Positions 11,332 to 21,862 of a stretch of DNA of 64,000 nucleotides are shown piece by piece. This DNA is from Plectosphaerella cucumerina (Eukaryota; Ascomycota; Sordariomycetes; Glomerellales; Plectosphaerellaceae). Position 1 is the first letter of the stretch, and each line of letters opens with the position of its first letter. The notes under the pieces were generated by a model. That model was not told the DNA's origin. It saw only the letters and a program-made list of their open reading frames with translations, and ran no database searches. Made by a program: the position numbers and the translations under genes. Location of the stretch: assembly GCA_020746995.1 (NCBI GenBank), contig JAGPXD010000002.1:2728001-2792000 (forward strand), written 5' to 3'.

Positions 11332-12903
11332 TTAGCGTACGTGTTGCACAGTACTGAGATCCTTACCAGAGACAGCAGAGCTTTCCACATCTCCGAGCTT
11401 ACTCTCCATGAGTCCGCTTGCTCCCTCCCTCTCCTCGAACAAGTGCCCAGCATTCTCAAGCGTAAGGCCTTTCGTCTCCGGGAAAAGGAAGTAGAAGCAA
11501 AGCACCTCCACCACAAGCCAGACGATGTACACGATGTAGTACTTCCAGCTAAGACTGTCCATGCCGATGGGGTTGACGAATTGGTTAAAGAATAGTGCAC
11601 CCTTGTTGAAGAAGACCAAGACGCTGATTCCGGCGGCGCGCAGTCGAAAGGGGAGGATTTCTGTCGGGTAGAGGTACGCGAGGGGGTTGAGACAGAAGTT
11701 GTAGGCGGAGTAATAGATGAAGATGAAGCCGATGGCAGCTTTCCCGGCTGCAGCTGAGTTCTTCTCGATGAAGACTGCGATGCAGATTGCCAACGCTGAG
11801 AAGGTGAGCCACATGGCAATACCACCTCCCACGAACATGACGCGACGGCGGACGCGATGGGTCAGGAACGCGGCAGTGATGGCCACGACGTAGTTGACGA
11901 CCTGAAGCACTCCGTTGAGCACTAGCTTCTCCTTCTGTGAGGTGACGCCGACCGATTCGAGGATCTTGGTCAGGTAGTATGCGACGAGGCCGTTGCCGGA
12001 CCATTGTCCGAACACCGCGAGCAGCGAAACAACCAGGAACCTGCGTCGGTTTGCTTTCGTGGTGAAGAAGAGCTTCCAGCTTGAGGTTTTCTCTTCCTTT
12101 TCCCGCGTGATGGCAACGTTCATCTCGTGGAACTCGGCGAGAACAAGGGGATCGTTGACGTCGCCGTTGCCATGAATCTTGACCAGGACCGCAAAGGCTT
12201 CTTCGTGGCGGTCTCTGTAGACGAGCCATCGGGGACTTTCGTCCAGCATCCAGATGAAGATGACTTGGAACGTAGCCGGCATCGCTTGGAGGATGGTCGG
12301 AAGACGCCATGTCCAGTTTCCCGTCATGCCCCTTGTAGATCCGTACGTCACCCAGGCGGCAAGGATGGAGCCGACATAGAAGCTTGTGTTGTACATGCCG
12401 GTGAATACCGATCTATGAGCAGGATGAACCAGCTCAGAGATCAGTACCGGAGCCGGCGCAAGAGCGAGAGTGATCCCGAATCCGACAATCAGCCGCCCTC
12501 CGAGGAACCCTCCAACGGTGTCGGTGAAGGCTTGGACGATAGTCCCCACGATCATGATGAGACTGCCGATCAAGATTGGCCAGCGCCGGCCAAAGCGATC
12601 AGCAATAGGCGCGGAGAAGGGTGTCGATAGGATAGCTCCCAAGGGGTAAGAAGCAGAGATGATGCCCAGCAAGGCGCCCTTGGGGGCACCAAACTGCTGC
12701 TGCCATTGTGTGACACCTTGCAGCCCGTTCAGGAGAGAGCCATCGTAACCGTTTGTGGCGCTGACGACGAGGCAGGCTGGGACCAAGGCTGCATACAGTT
12801 TGACCAAGTTGACTGTGAAGGTGGACTTGGCAGATCGAGGTTCGGCGAGGATATCTGCGAGGGATCGAGCTGGAGGAGAGTCGAGGGAAGGGAAGGACGC
12901 CAT
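11332..12903 (-). CDS. MFS sugar transporter, lactose-permease/hexose type
   Basis: Single exon, 523 residues. I chose the ATG at 12903 because the longer frame adds 57 untypical residues and a TATATAA element sits at 12979-12984, about 77 bp upstream. Twelve hydrophobic segments are visible. Sugar-porter signatures include NGYDGSLLNGLQGVTQWQQ near the first helix, DRFGRR in loop 2-3, a variant of the usual GRLIVGFG region, DESPRWL before the large central loop, and PETKGLTLEN after the last helix. Family knowledge: such proton symporters import disaccharides, cellodextrins or hexoses across the plasma membrane. The gene faces the GH3 beta-glucosidase tail-to-tail, which fits import of a beta-glucoside followed by intracellular cleavage. 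The substrate is inference. Confidence 0.92.
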   Translation of the reverse strand: MASFPSLDSPPARSLADILAEPRSAKSTFTVNLVKLYAALVPACLVVSATNGYDGSLLNGLQGVTQWQQQFGAPKGALLGIISASYPLGAILSTPFSAPIADRFGRRWPILIGSLIMIVGTIVQAFTDTVGGFLGGRLIVGFGITLALAPAPVLISELVHPAHRSVFTGMYNTSFYVGSILAAWVTYGSTRGMTGNWTWRLPTILQAMPATFQVIFIWMLDESPRWLVYRDRHEEAFAVLVKIHGNGDVNDPLVLAEFHEMNVAITREKEEKTSSWKLFFTTKANRRRFLVVSLLAVFGQWSGNGLVAYYLTKILESVGVTSQKEKLVLNGVLQVVNYVVAITAAFLTHRVRRRVMFVGGGIAMWLTFSALAICIAVFIEKNSAAAGKAAIGFIFIYYSAYNFCLNPLAYLYPTEILPFRLRAAGISVLVFFNKGALFFNQFVNPIGMDSLSWKYYIVYIVWLVVEVLCFYFLFPETKGLTLENAGHLFEEREGASGLMESKLGDVESSAVSGKDLSTVQHVR

Positions 12904-14060
12904 CGTGAAGACTTGAGAAAGGAGTGATGATGAGAAACCAGGGGAGAGAGGTCGAAGTGAGTGATCATGGCCTCCAGTTATATACATGGGCATCCATAGA
13001 GTACACTCGTTCTCTCCCCATTGTCGACCCCGTACTATGGTGAGGAAAAATTCCAGCCTTTCCCCCAGGTGCAACAGCTTGGTCTCTCTCTCCCCACACT
13101 TTCCGGGGATTCATGGAGAACAGCCTGGGGTCATGGGGCTACAGGGAGGTTTAGCGAATAATGCTAGGGGCTCGACGGCGCCCGGATCTTCCAATGAGAA
13201 GCACGACTCGCCGAGAGTCCCCGGCGACGGAGTAGCGCGCCCGTCGGCGTACTTCAGCTTTTGCAACACGGGCCATACTCACTAGTCGCTGTGGCATCAG
13301 TTCGTACTCCCAGCTGTTTTTTAGTGTGTCCATGCTCGAGACACTTTCCCCTTCGATGCAAAGAGGGAACGTCGGGCAGATAGTATTGCAAAGCGGTGCC
13401 CCCGCCAGCTTCATCCATTTCTTGTGAGCATCAGGTCTTTTCTTTGTGACCGATTGTTCTGACAGTAGGATGATGCTCCTTGCAGGGAATCTCAGGTCAA
13501 ACTAACAACGATCAGGCTTTGGTTCTACTGTCTCTACCTGAGAGCGTTCCCTATACTCGTAGCCTGGTCATCGAGTTGCCTGCCCGGACTGCCAGGGCCG
13601 GATGGCGGTGGGAGAGTGCTGCCAGCTGGCCTGTGAATGCCTCTGAGTCGAGTCAAGTGGAGGCGGCCGAATTGAAGGAAAACGCCCCGCTGGAACATGT
13701 GAAAGTCGTCGCTCCTGGGTGTACTACGAAGGTGCCCATTATCAAAGTGATGAAGCTTGAATCTTCCCCGAGACGTACAGGTTAAGCAAACCTCTTGCAA
13801 GCTTCCCAAGATGCGCTGAGTAGATAGTCCGGCAGCCACCTGTCCGGGCAGATTCCGGCAGGGTGCGGCGGGCGGCTCCGCTACTGAACCTCGGCACCGT
13901 CGGCCGGCACGGCTCTTGGACTCGGCTTGTTCAACCCCATCCCACATCAACTTCAGGCGTTCCGTCTCAACTGTCCCGGCCTCACCTCACCTCAAACCAC
14001 ACACTACAACTCACATCCTCACCTGTCTCTACGTTGATCCCACCGACAGGTACCTCCACC
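12904..14060. other. Shared upstream region of sugar transporter and alpha/beta hydrolase
   Basis: About 1.16 kb between divergent start codons, with no convincing gene. The transporter side has a TATA-like element at 12979-12984. Read on the minus strand, 13211-13224 gives CCGGGGACTCTCGG, a loose relative of the CGG-N5-CGG sites at 7723-7841 but with different spacing. The hydrolase side ends in a C/A-rich leader. Confidence 0.45.
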
Positions 14061-15341
14061 ATGTCCCGCTTCAACATCACCGAGCACGTCGTCGACGGCG
14101 CCTACATCCGCGAATACCCCCGCGGCATGCGCACGTCGCAAGAGGCCGTCCCCAAGATTCACGTCAACGAGTACACCCCGAAAGACAACCCCTCTCCTCA
14201 ACCCGGCGACATCACCATCATCGGCGCCCATGCCAATGGATTCCCCAAGGAACTCTACGAGCCTCTCTGGGATGAGCTACTCGCCGTCTCAGCCGCCCGC
14301 GGCTTCCGCATCCGCAGTATCCTCATCGCCGACGCCGCCTGGCAGGGCCGTTCTGGCATCCTCAATGAGGACATCGTCGGTAATGAGCCTGGCTGGTTCG
14401 ACTACACCCGCGACATGCTCCAGGTCATCAACACCCTGCGCCCGCCTCGGCCCCTGGTCGGCGTGGGCCACTCCTTCGGCGGCAACGCCATGGTCAACCT
14501 TGCACTCATGAACCCCCGCCTCCTCTCGACCATTGTCCTGCTCGACCCCGTCATCTCGCGCTGGTCCTCCAACGCCACGGGTTCCGTCGCCGCCTCTCCA
14601 GCCGCCAGCTCCGCCTACCGCCGCGATGTCTGGCCGTCCCGAGAGGATGCGGCCGCTGCCTTTGCCCGCAGCCCGTTCTTTAGCTCCTGGGATCCTCGCG
14701 TGCTCGACGCCTGGGTCCGTCACGGCCTACGGGACACCCCCACGCCGCTTCATCCGGACCCTGGCGCCGTTACCTTGACCACCACCCGTCACCAGGAGGT
14801 CTTCACATACTTCCGTCCCAGCTGGCCTGCCTACGACGCCAAGGGCGAGAATGTCCTGCGCCCCGACCTCGTCCCGGACCTGGACTCGGCCCTCAGCGAG
14901 CGATTCTACACGTTCCCCGTCTACCGCTCCGAGGGTGCTGCCACCACGGAGCGCCTGCCCCACGTGCGTCCTGGCGTCATGTACATCTTCGGCGCCGATA
15001 GTGACTTGTCGACTCCAGATCTGCGGGAGGAGAAGATGCGCACGACAGGTGCTGGCGTCGGTGGCAGCGGTGGACGTGCTGCTGGACGTGTTGAGGAGGT
15101 CACCATGGAGAAGCGAGGGCATCTTGTGCCCATGGAGGCGCCGGCTGCCTGCGCAGAGGAGGCCGCGCGATGGATCGGCCAGGAGTTGTCTCACTGGAGA
15201 CGCGAGGAGGCCGAGTACCAGGAGTGGCGGGCTCTGCCAGAGGTTGAGAAGACCACCATCACAGACGAGTGGCGGGAGCGCCTGGGGCGGCCAGAGAGGC
15301 CGGCGAAGGCAGCAAAGGCAGAAGCAAAGGCGAAGATCTGA
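14061..15341 (+). CDS. Alpha/beta hydrolase, Lpx1/toxin-biosynthesis-like, possible PTS1 (AKI)
   Basis: Single exon, 426 residues, ATG at 14061 in a good context (CTCCACCATG). The fold is an alpha/beta hydrolase: IIGAHANGFPKELYEPLW forms the first core strand and oxyanion region, and the nucleophile elbow GHSFGG places Ser138. A late Asp is in YIFGADSDLS and the catalytic His is in KRGHLVPME. The layout resembles the fungal group that includes the yeast peroxisomal lipase Lpx1 and proteins annotated as toxin-biosynthesis hydrolases. The C-terminus is Ala/Lys/Glu-rich and ends AKAKI. The last three residues, AKI, are a known peroxisomal targeting variant in some yeasts, so peroxisomal location is possible but unproven. 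No biosynthetic genes flank it. Esterase, lipase or thioesterase activity are all open. Confidence 0.85.
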   Translation: MSRFNITEHVVDGAYIREYPRGMRTSQEAVPKIHVNEYTPKDNPSPQPGDITIIGAHANGFPKELYEPLWDELLAVSAARGFRIRSILIADAAWQGRSGILNEDIVGNEPGWFDYTRDMLQVINTLRPPRPLVGVGHSFGGNAMVNLALMNPRLLSTIVLLDPVISRWSSNATGSVAASPAASSAYRRDVWPSREDAAAAFARSPFFSSWDPRVLDAWVRHGLRDTPTPLHPDPGAVTLTTTRHQEVFTYFRPSWPAYDAKGENVLRPDLVPDLDSALSERFYTFPVYRSEGAATTERLPHVRPGVMYIFGADSDLSTPDLREEKMRTTGAGVGGSGGRAAGRVEEVTMEKRGHLVPMEAPAACAEEAARWIGQELSHWRREEAEYQEWRALPEVEKTTITDEWRERLGRPERPAKAAKAEAKAKI

Positions 15342-16912
15342 TCGCATTAAACTAGAGGAGATACAATGGTTTTGGTGTATTATACAGGTAGCGCTGAATT
15401 TGATTCATGAAGAAATCAAGGAGTGCATGTGGCACATGCAATATTTGCTGTCAGTTACACGTCCTTGTTGTGTCCTGTAATAGCAGTCGGGGTGCAGTGA
15501 AATCGGAATACCGGACGTGAGTCTGGCGGTGCGCCTGTGCTGCCGCGGAGGCTGGCCCTGCTGCTCATGCCATGGCTAGCACGCGTGCCATCCCCCACGT
15601 GCACCTGCGCCTGCCATGCGGTCCATGCCTTATATTCCCCCGCCTCCCGCCATTTTCCAAGTCAGCACCAGGGCGGCGCAGTGGAAAGCGTTCAGGACAA
15701 ACGGGCTGGTGAGAGGATCGATTGCTTAACCACAGAAACAACAACACGAAACCCTGCGGGTTCAAATCACGACAGGGACGTAGGAGCCAAAGAGGCTCCG
15801 AACCCTTTTGCCTTTTTGAAATTAGATGGCCGAGATGAGACTGATGTACTTATCAAGAATTTCATTTTTTTATTTGGTTTGAAGCACTGCTGGGGGATAT
15901 GCGGCGCCAAACGTGTATCGACTTGATGGCTCTGAGGAAGTCGCGATGGTGTTGTGACGCGGAAGTCACGTGTAAACAAGAACCCAGCACGCAACCGAAG
16001 CGATTACTGCCACAGAGGATCGAAAATAATATCATTCATGTCAGTGATCGCCTCTGAACCATGACTGGGCGCGTGACACCTCTTAGACAGCAGAATACGT
16101 CCCAGAGTCGGGTTCCAATACTGCTCACTGAAATTATTGGAGAATCCAAACATTCTAGAGGGACTTTGGGCAGTCTAGTTCATTGCCTTATTCTCGTGGA
16201 AGCCTCGAATGGTACTATCTAGTGGAACAGGAAGCTCATGGCATGCTGGTGAGGGCCTTGAAGGGGACACCTCAGGCCTGCGGCTTCTGACGACGATCTC
16301 CAGATGATTGAGAATTCAAGTTCCTAGGGAAAAGGGAGGTACGCAGCCGATACAATAAAAAATCTCAAGCCCTTGCTTTCTGACACCCAAATCCCCATGG
16401 CCGGAGATGAAAGTGCCTCTAACTGCCTGAGGTCATCCCAGGGGTACAGTGTCCTGCACTGTCTCCTGACATCCCCTCACGTGACTAAAACGGGTCGCGG
16501 TCGCCATCGCGGTCGCGCGACAGCCACTCCACTTCCAAGCTGGCTCAAGCTCCCGCCATTCGTTCAAGTTCCACCAAGGCACAGAAGCCGACATCATCTT
16601 CGCGACCCCCATCGACACTCTGGCCGCTGTACTTATATGCCGGCGCACGACGTACCCCGCCAATCCCTCCTCTCCAGCATCTTATCCCCTATAGCCTCGT
16701 GGATTCCCTTCCAGGGAACAGGGCCTGCCTCGCCCACCATGCCTCCCGGTAAGCCCGCGCGCGCCCGCCTTGGTCAATGCACCTCTTGCCTTCTTCCAAA
16801 GCTCCCACAACCCTCGACACTTGTCGCAATTCTCCATTTCGGGCTGCGAATCAATCGCAATTCTTTTCTTTCTCACAAGATTCCTAAGCCACTTTCATCC
16901 AACACCCCCGCC
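15342..16912. other. Gene-poor interval upstream of HP1
   Basis: About 1.6 kb with no supportable protein gene. It holds the Pol III-like element at 15675-15809 and an E-box (CACGTG) near 16480 in the likely HP1 promoter. A second ATG in good context at 16739 could open a short first HP1 exon (MPPG followed by GTAAGC), but I found no convincing acceptor for it. Confidence 0.45.
15675..15809 (+). ncRNA. Possible Pol III-type element with A- and B-box-like motifs and nested hairpin
   Basis: GGCGCAGTGG at 15675-15684 resembles a tRNA A box, and GGTTCAAATCA at 15759-15769 resembles a B box. After it, GGGTTC (15758-15763) can pair with GAACCC (15800-15805), enclosing a perfect inner stem GGAGCC/GGCTCC (15783-15788 with 15794-15799). 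A TTTT run at 15806-15809 follows at once, as at a Pol III terminator. I could not fold it as a tRNA, because the acceptor ends do not pair. It may be a tRNA-derived SINE relic, a small structured RNA, or chance. Confidence 0.3.
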
Positions 16913-17992
16913 ATGCCGCAACGCAAGCGCGCTTCGCGGGCCTCCCAGCGGCGCACAACCCGCACAACCGCAACCTGTCGCAAACCCAAGCTGATCCCCG
17001 CCATAGCTATCAGCGACGACGAGCAGTCCGACATTGAGCTTGTTCAACCCGATATCGAAGTTCCCCTCCGCGAAAAGCGCGTCAGCCGATCCCGCTCCAC
17101 CGACGATGTCACAAATGGCAAGGCCAAGGAAGTGCCGGTTAAGGACGATGTGCTGAACCCAGAGCCGGAGGCAGAGGACGAGGAGGAGGACGAAGATGAG
17201 GAGGACGGCGATGAGGAGGTGTAAGGAAACCCCCGATATGCGCACCGACTCCCCATGCGCCGCAGCTCGTCTGACACTTGCGACCGATAGCTTCAACGTG
17301 GAGACGATCCTGGACCACAAAGTCGACAGCAACGTACGGACCCCACCCAATGCGCAGCCAATTGTCGCATAACTGACCCCCCGCACAGGGCGAGATCACC
17401 TTCCGCGTAAAGTGGGAGGGCTACGAGAAGAAGGCAGACCAGACCTGGGAACCGGAGGAGAACCTTATGTAAATGCGCCCCAAACCCCCACCAACACCCA
17501 CGTTGACTAACACCCTATTTCCAGTGAGGGCGCTGCCGAGATCCTGGAAGAGTACTACAAGACCCACGGCGGCAAGGACACGATCATCGAGCAGTCCGGA
17601 CGCGCCAAGTCGGGCAAGAAGCGCCCCCGCGGCAGCACTGGAGGACCGGCGCCCGCGGGCGCCAAGCGCCGCAGGAACGGTGCGGCGAACGGCAGCCCCC
17701 CCGCGAGTGGCACGGCAAACGCGTGGAAGCCGCCGAGCGGCAGCTGGGAGGACGAGATCGAGACCATCGACGCCTGCGAGGATGAAGAGTCCGGCAAGCT
17801 CATTGTCTATCTCAACTGGAAGGCCGGCCACAAGACCAAGCACACCACCGACGTCATCTACAAGCGGTGTCCACAGAAGGTGAGCCAGGAGAGGGAGTGA
17901 ATTCTTGGGGATGAGCGTGCTGACATGGTGTTTAGATGCTTCAGTTCTACGAGAAGCATATCCGGATCATCAAGAACGCCCAGGAAGTGTAG
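16913..17992 (+). CDS. Heterochromatin protein 1 (chromo plus chromoshadow domains)
   Basis: Five exons: 16913-17220, 17291-17333, 17389-17468, 17525-17879 and 17936-17992, giving 280 residues. The N-terminus is Arg/Ser-rich, then strongly acidic (EDEEEDEDEEDGDEE). The chromodomain spans about residues 103-155 with the aromatic cage visible: Phe in VFNVETIL, and Trp and Tyr in VKWEGYEKK, followed by TWEPEENL. A basic Gly/Ala/Pro hinge follows. The chromoshadow domain spans about 205-275 (SWEDEIETID, IVYLNWKAG, FYEKHIRII). Family knowledge: it binds H3 lysine-9 methyl marks and organises heterochromatin, and in Neurospora it is needed for DNA methylation. Together with the Argonaute it makes two silencing factors in the window, but they are 16 kb apart and not obviously linked. 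The exact start is uncertain; 16739 is an alternative. Confidence 0.93.
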
Positions 17993-19063
17993 GGCCGCTT
18001 CTGACACCAAGGATGGAGTACGGCGTTTCCTGACCCACGCGCCGGTGTCGGGAGGCGTGTCTTTGGGGCTGCTACCCTCGAGAACCCTGCGATCACCATG
18101 TGACGGGCAAAGACAGTTGTAGAGGCTGTGCCGTGCGGGGATCTGACGCCCGGGCGCTGGGATATTTGAGTTCTTGACGTTTATTTCTCTTCTCCACAGG
18201 CGAGCGTCAGGCGAGCCTGGCAAAATGGCCGTTGACCTGGGACGAATATGACGCGGCACGGGATAGGGAAGGGTTGGAAGGGTGCATATTGGGATGTGTA
18301 TTCAGCGGCAGACAATCGAGATTTCACTGAAGCTGTCCACGATGCTTGGGGACGCCTGGCGTTCCATGTGTCAAAAACATTGCACGATGGAAACACCATG
18401 ATGATGACGATGATGCTCTTGATCCCAGGCATCTACAGACGAGCTCCATCCCGGCATGACTTTTTTAAGAAACTGGTTATCCCTGTGGATGGGCTGGCAG
18501 TCTTTCCCCAGGTTCGCGTCCGTGCGTGGGGCCGGTCCTTGAATATGATGCACGAGCTCCAGGGGCCGCGTCGGGCGACAGCCAGTAAAGCGGGGCCCTA
18601 CCCGCCTCCTCCAACACCCCGGCGCTCGGGCGGCATTGGATCAGCCCAGGACCCCGGCAGCTCCCCCCAACCTTGCCATTTTATTGACTTGTCGCAAAAG
18701 CCGGTGGCGGGGCAACGTCCATTTATCAGGCGCCCGCCTCTGCGCCGCCCTACCTTGCCAGCCGTACTTGCATTCCATTCCCACCAGCGCCTCTCCTCCT
18801 TCCAGCGATTATCGTCAGCTTGCACCATCCGAGTAGCTGTCTGTCGAGTTCTTAGTTTTGCTCCAAGCTCCAAGCCACGATCTGCCACTGCATCTCTGGA
18901 CCATCTCGAGCTTGACTTATACAGCTTCAATCTTCAAGCCATCCGTGAGCCTTCTCCATTCCTCTCTCGAAGCTTCAATACTGATCCGGTACCTCCCAGA
19001 CACTCCCATTCCAGTCCAACCTTCAAACCTCCTCTCCCCCCCACCACACACACAACCGCCACC
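17993..19063. other. Intergenic region with long C/T-rich leader
   Basis: About 1.07 kb with no supportable gene before 19064. A frame open from 18248 runs into the microprotein, but its upstream part has no protein-like composition and the leader just before 19064 is pyrimidine-rich, like a fungal 5' UTR. Confidence 0.45.
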
Positions 19064-19222
19064 ATGAAACCCAACGACACCATCGCCATCATCGTCATCA
19101 TCCTCTTCGTCGTCCTCGCCCTCGTCGCCTTTGGAATCTACCGCCTCGTCCACCAAGCACGACAGAGCATGAGCGTCTCCAGCGGCTCAAGCGGCAGCGG
19201 AAGCGGCTCAACAGTCGACTAA
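19064..19222 (+). CDS. Small single-pass membrane protein (52 residues)
   Basis: A short frame with a near-ideal start context (CCGCCACCATGA). The product has a brief polar N-terminus (MKPNDT), one strongly hydrophobic helix at about residues 7-27 (IAIIVIILFVVLALVAFGIY), a basic stop-transfer patch (RLVHQARQ) and a Ser/Gly-rich tail with no known motif. Basic residues after the helix predict an N-out, C-in single-pass protein. The long C/T-rich leader and Kozak-like start favour real translation. I do not recognise a family. It could be one of the small conserved fungal membrane proteins, or a chance frame. Confidence 0.5.
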   Translation: MKPNDTIAIIVIILFVVLALVAFGIYRLVHQARQSMSVSSGSSGSGSGSTVD

Positions 19223-19671
19223 GCGCACAACCATTCCCCAGACACACCAACACGAGGCGACGAAAGTAATAATGACCCAAGGGCGACGAAGGGCCGCCGA
19301 GACATTTGGCTTTTTCCACATCAGCGTTTCGCGACGGCAACGGCAACGGATTTGATTTACGATGTATATGATTATCTCATGGTTTCCAGACGTCGACATG
19401 GAAACAAAACGAACGGGACGGGGCGACGGAAGACCCCGGTGGACGGCGTCGACGTCAGACGGACGCCGACAGTGTACATAGGATACCCCCCATGAGAGCG
19501 GGCCAGGCGCATTTCGGAACAAGACTTTAGGTTTAGCATAGAGAGCCAGTTTGGACATACTGGAGGACGGTCGAGCCGCTCCCGCCTCCAACATCACAAT
19601 GGAAGAAAAAAAGTTGAATCATCCATCTTGCGTCTTGTCTTTCCAAATGCCACCTCGTCGTGTGAAATGCC

Positions 19672-21862
19672 CTACTTCTTCCCCTTGCGCCGCCCCTTTT
19701 TCTCCGGCACACTCGCGCTCCCCTCAGCCAGCTCACCCGCCTCAACCTGCCCCTCAGCCTCCATCTCGCGAAGCTTCTCCTGCCCCGAGATGAACATGCT
19801 CAAATCGCGGTTCATGTCCTCGAGCTCGATCACTTTCTCCTTCTGCCGCGCCTCGCTCTCCCGCAGCGCCGTCATCTCCTCTCGGTCATGGTCCAGCCGC
19901 GTCATCAGACCCCGCGCCATCTCCTTCTCCTCCTGCACCGCCCGGCTCAGCTTGCGCGCCAGTTCCTGTGCCTTGTCGGCACGGCCGCGCTCGCGCTCCG
20001 CGTCGCGCTCGAGTTGCGGCACCACCTCGCCCCGCAGCCGGTCCAGCTCCGCGCGCATCGAGGCGTTGTCCCCGCGCAGGCCCTCGACCTCGCGCGCCGC
20101 CGCCTCGGCTGTTGCAGACGCCTTGGAAGCCTTGTCGGCCACTTTTTTGAGCATCTCCTCAAAGTAGAGTCGTTGCGACTCGAGCTGTGATGTCAGGAGG
20201 TGCGAGTACTCGAGACCGATGTTCTCCAACTTGGCCCGCGGGACCACGTCGTCCGTCTCCTGCCCCGCCGCCCCGTGGCTTCGGCTTGTGCTGTCCGGGA
20301 GCTCCACCACCTTGCCCTCGCCCTTCTCGCGGATGAGGCGGTGTACCCATGTGTCGCCCGCGTAGTCCCAGACATGCTGAGTCTCGAGCTCCAGCGCGAA
20401 GCAGTGGGCCGTCTCCTTCCAGTGGTCCTTGGCGTGGCCGCCCTTATACCGTCCGCAGCCGACCCGGCCGCAGATGAGGCAGATCCAGAGGTCCTCAGGC
20501 GTGTCGCAAACGCTGCAGAGGTTGGAAGCAGAGCCACCAAAAGGCTGGTTGTAGGGATTGGCCGGGTCATTAGCCTCGTTGGTGTGCCGGCAGATAGGAC
20601 ACCCGGATCCTTTCCAGCTCTCTAGACACGTGCAGTGGAAGACGTGCTGACAGGCGATTGTCATAAGGCCTGTTGTGTCGTCCATGCGCTCGAGGCATAC
20701 TGCGCAGGTCGGCAGCTCGATGAGGTTTGGTGTTGGCGGTGGGAACGGCCGCAGCGTGTTCGAAACCGGACCAGAGCCAGACGGCGTGAATGGGTCCCGG
20801 CTGAGATCGGGGAAGTGGCCGTCTGGCTGGGTTGGCGTCTCGAAGGTGATACTTTTGACGAACACGACCTGACAAACTTGTCCCTGGGCAAGGTCAGCTT
20901 TGAGCCACACTAGGCAGGAAACGCAAGAGACTCACAACGTCCGTCAGGGGCTTTCCGTCAAACTCCTTCTGCCACTTTCTCGCCTTTTCCGAGTCCTGGA
21001 ACTTCAACAGAACCAGATACTGGTTCATCTGCGCCGTCATGACGATTCGGTAGTGACTGATGCCCTCCCTCCACTGCTGGCCAATGAAGCCAAGCAGGTC
21101 CCGTGGCATCATGTAGCTCGGCACGGCCGGGATGCAAAGCGTAGTACACTCATCCGCGACGGCCCCGTGAACATTCTGCGCCGTGGGCGAGGCAAGACTT
21201 GGCGTCTCCTCCTGCTCCCTGTAGAAGTGCACCACACCCCATCCCGCCTCCGTGTTCTTCGTCTCAACAGGGAGACATTTCGCCTTGGTAGGCCTGCCGC
21301 CGCCAAAGAATGTCGGGCCGATGCCCGTGGCAGCATGCGAGCTGCTCGAAGCCTCGGCGCTCGCCATGTCGTGTTCCTCGTCGAAACTCTCGATCCTGAC
21401 CCTGCCGAAGCGCCAGTCTCGAACTGCGATCTCGGGTTTAAGAGCAGCCAAAGGGGCAGGCGGCGGGAAACTGTCGGATCTTGCTTTCCACTGCCGCTCT
21501 GAGAGGAGCTCGATGTTCCTGCCGTCGTCCTTCTTGATTGGTGTTCGCGACAGACCGCAGTCAATGACGTTTGCTCCCGATTCGTCCGGTTTTCGGCGGT
21601 TCGATTTACTGTCACGGTCCGGTGTCGGAAGCACGAAGCTCTTGCTGGCAGGCAGATGTGGCCTGGAGGGAAGTCGGGCTTTCTTCTTGTCTTTGAGAGG
21701 GTGCGACGGTAGGTCGCCAAAGATGTCGGTTGCGGGTCGGGGCAGCCAAACAGCAGGTGTATTTGAGGACTCCACCCCTGCGTCAGTACACCCAGCCGCG
21801 GTCCGTGTTGGTTCTGGTGTCGGGTATAGTTCGAATTTGAGATGGTAAAAGTAAGAAGGCAT
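19672..21862 (-). CDS. BRAP2/Etp1-type RING and UBP zinc-finger E3 ubiquitin ligase
   Basis: Two exons on the minus strand: 21862-20936 and 20883-19672, with a 52-bp intron in phase 0, giving 712 residues. A frame starting at a TTG (21892) was rejected for the ATG at 21862. Domain order matches human BRAP2 and yeast Etp1. First comes a BRAP2 RRM-like region (about 225-330), ending in the VCQVVFVKSITFETP strand after the splice. Next is a RING-H2 finger (CAVCLERM, CQHVFHCTCL, CPICR), then a UBP zinc finger (CSVCDTPEDLWICLICGRVG, GGHAKDHW), and a long C-terminal coiled coil rich in Glu/Arg/Ala. The chain ends in a basic tail (KKGRRKGKK). Family knowledge: it binds ubiquitin and acts as an E3 and scaffold, with the yeast protein linked to ethanol tolerance. 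It lies just downstream of the polyubiquitin gene on the same strand. Confidence 0.93.
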
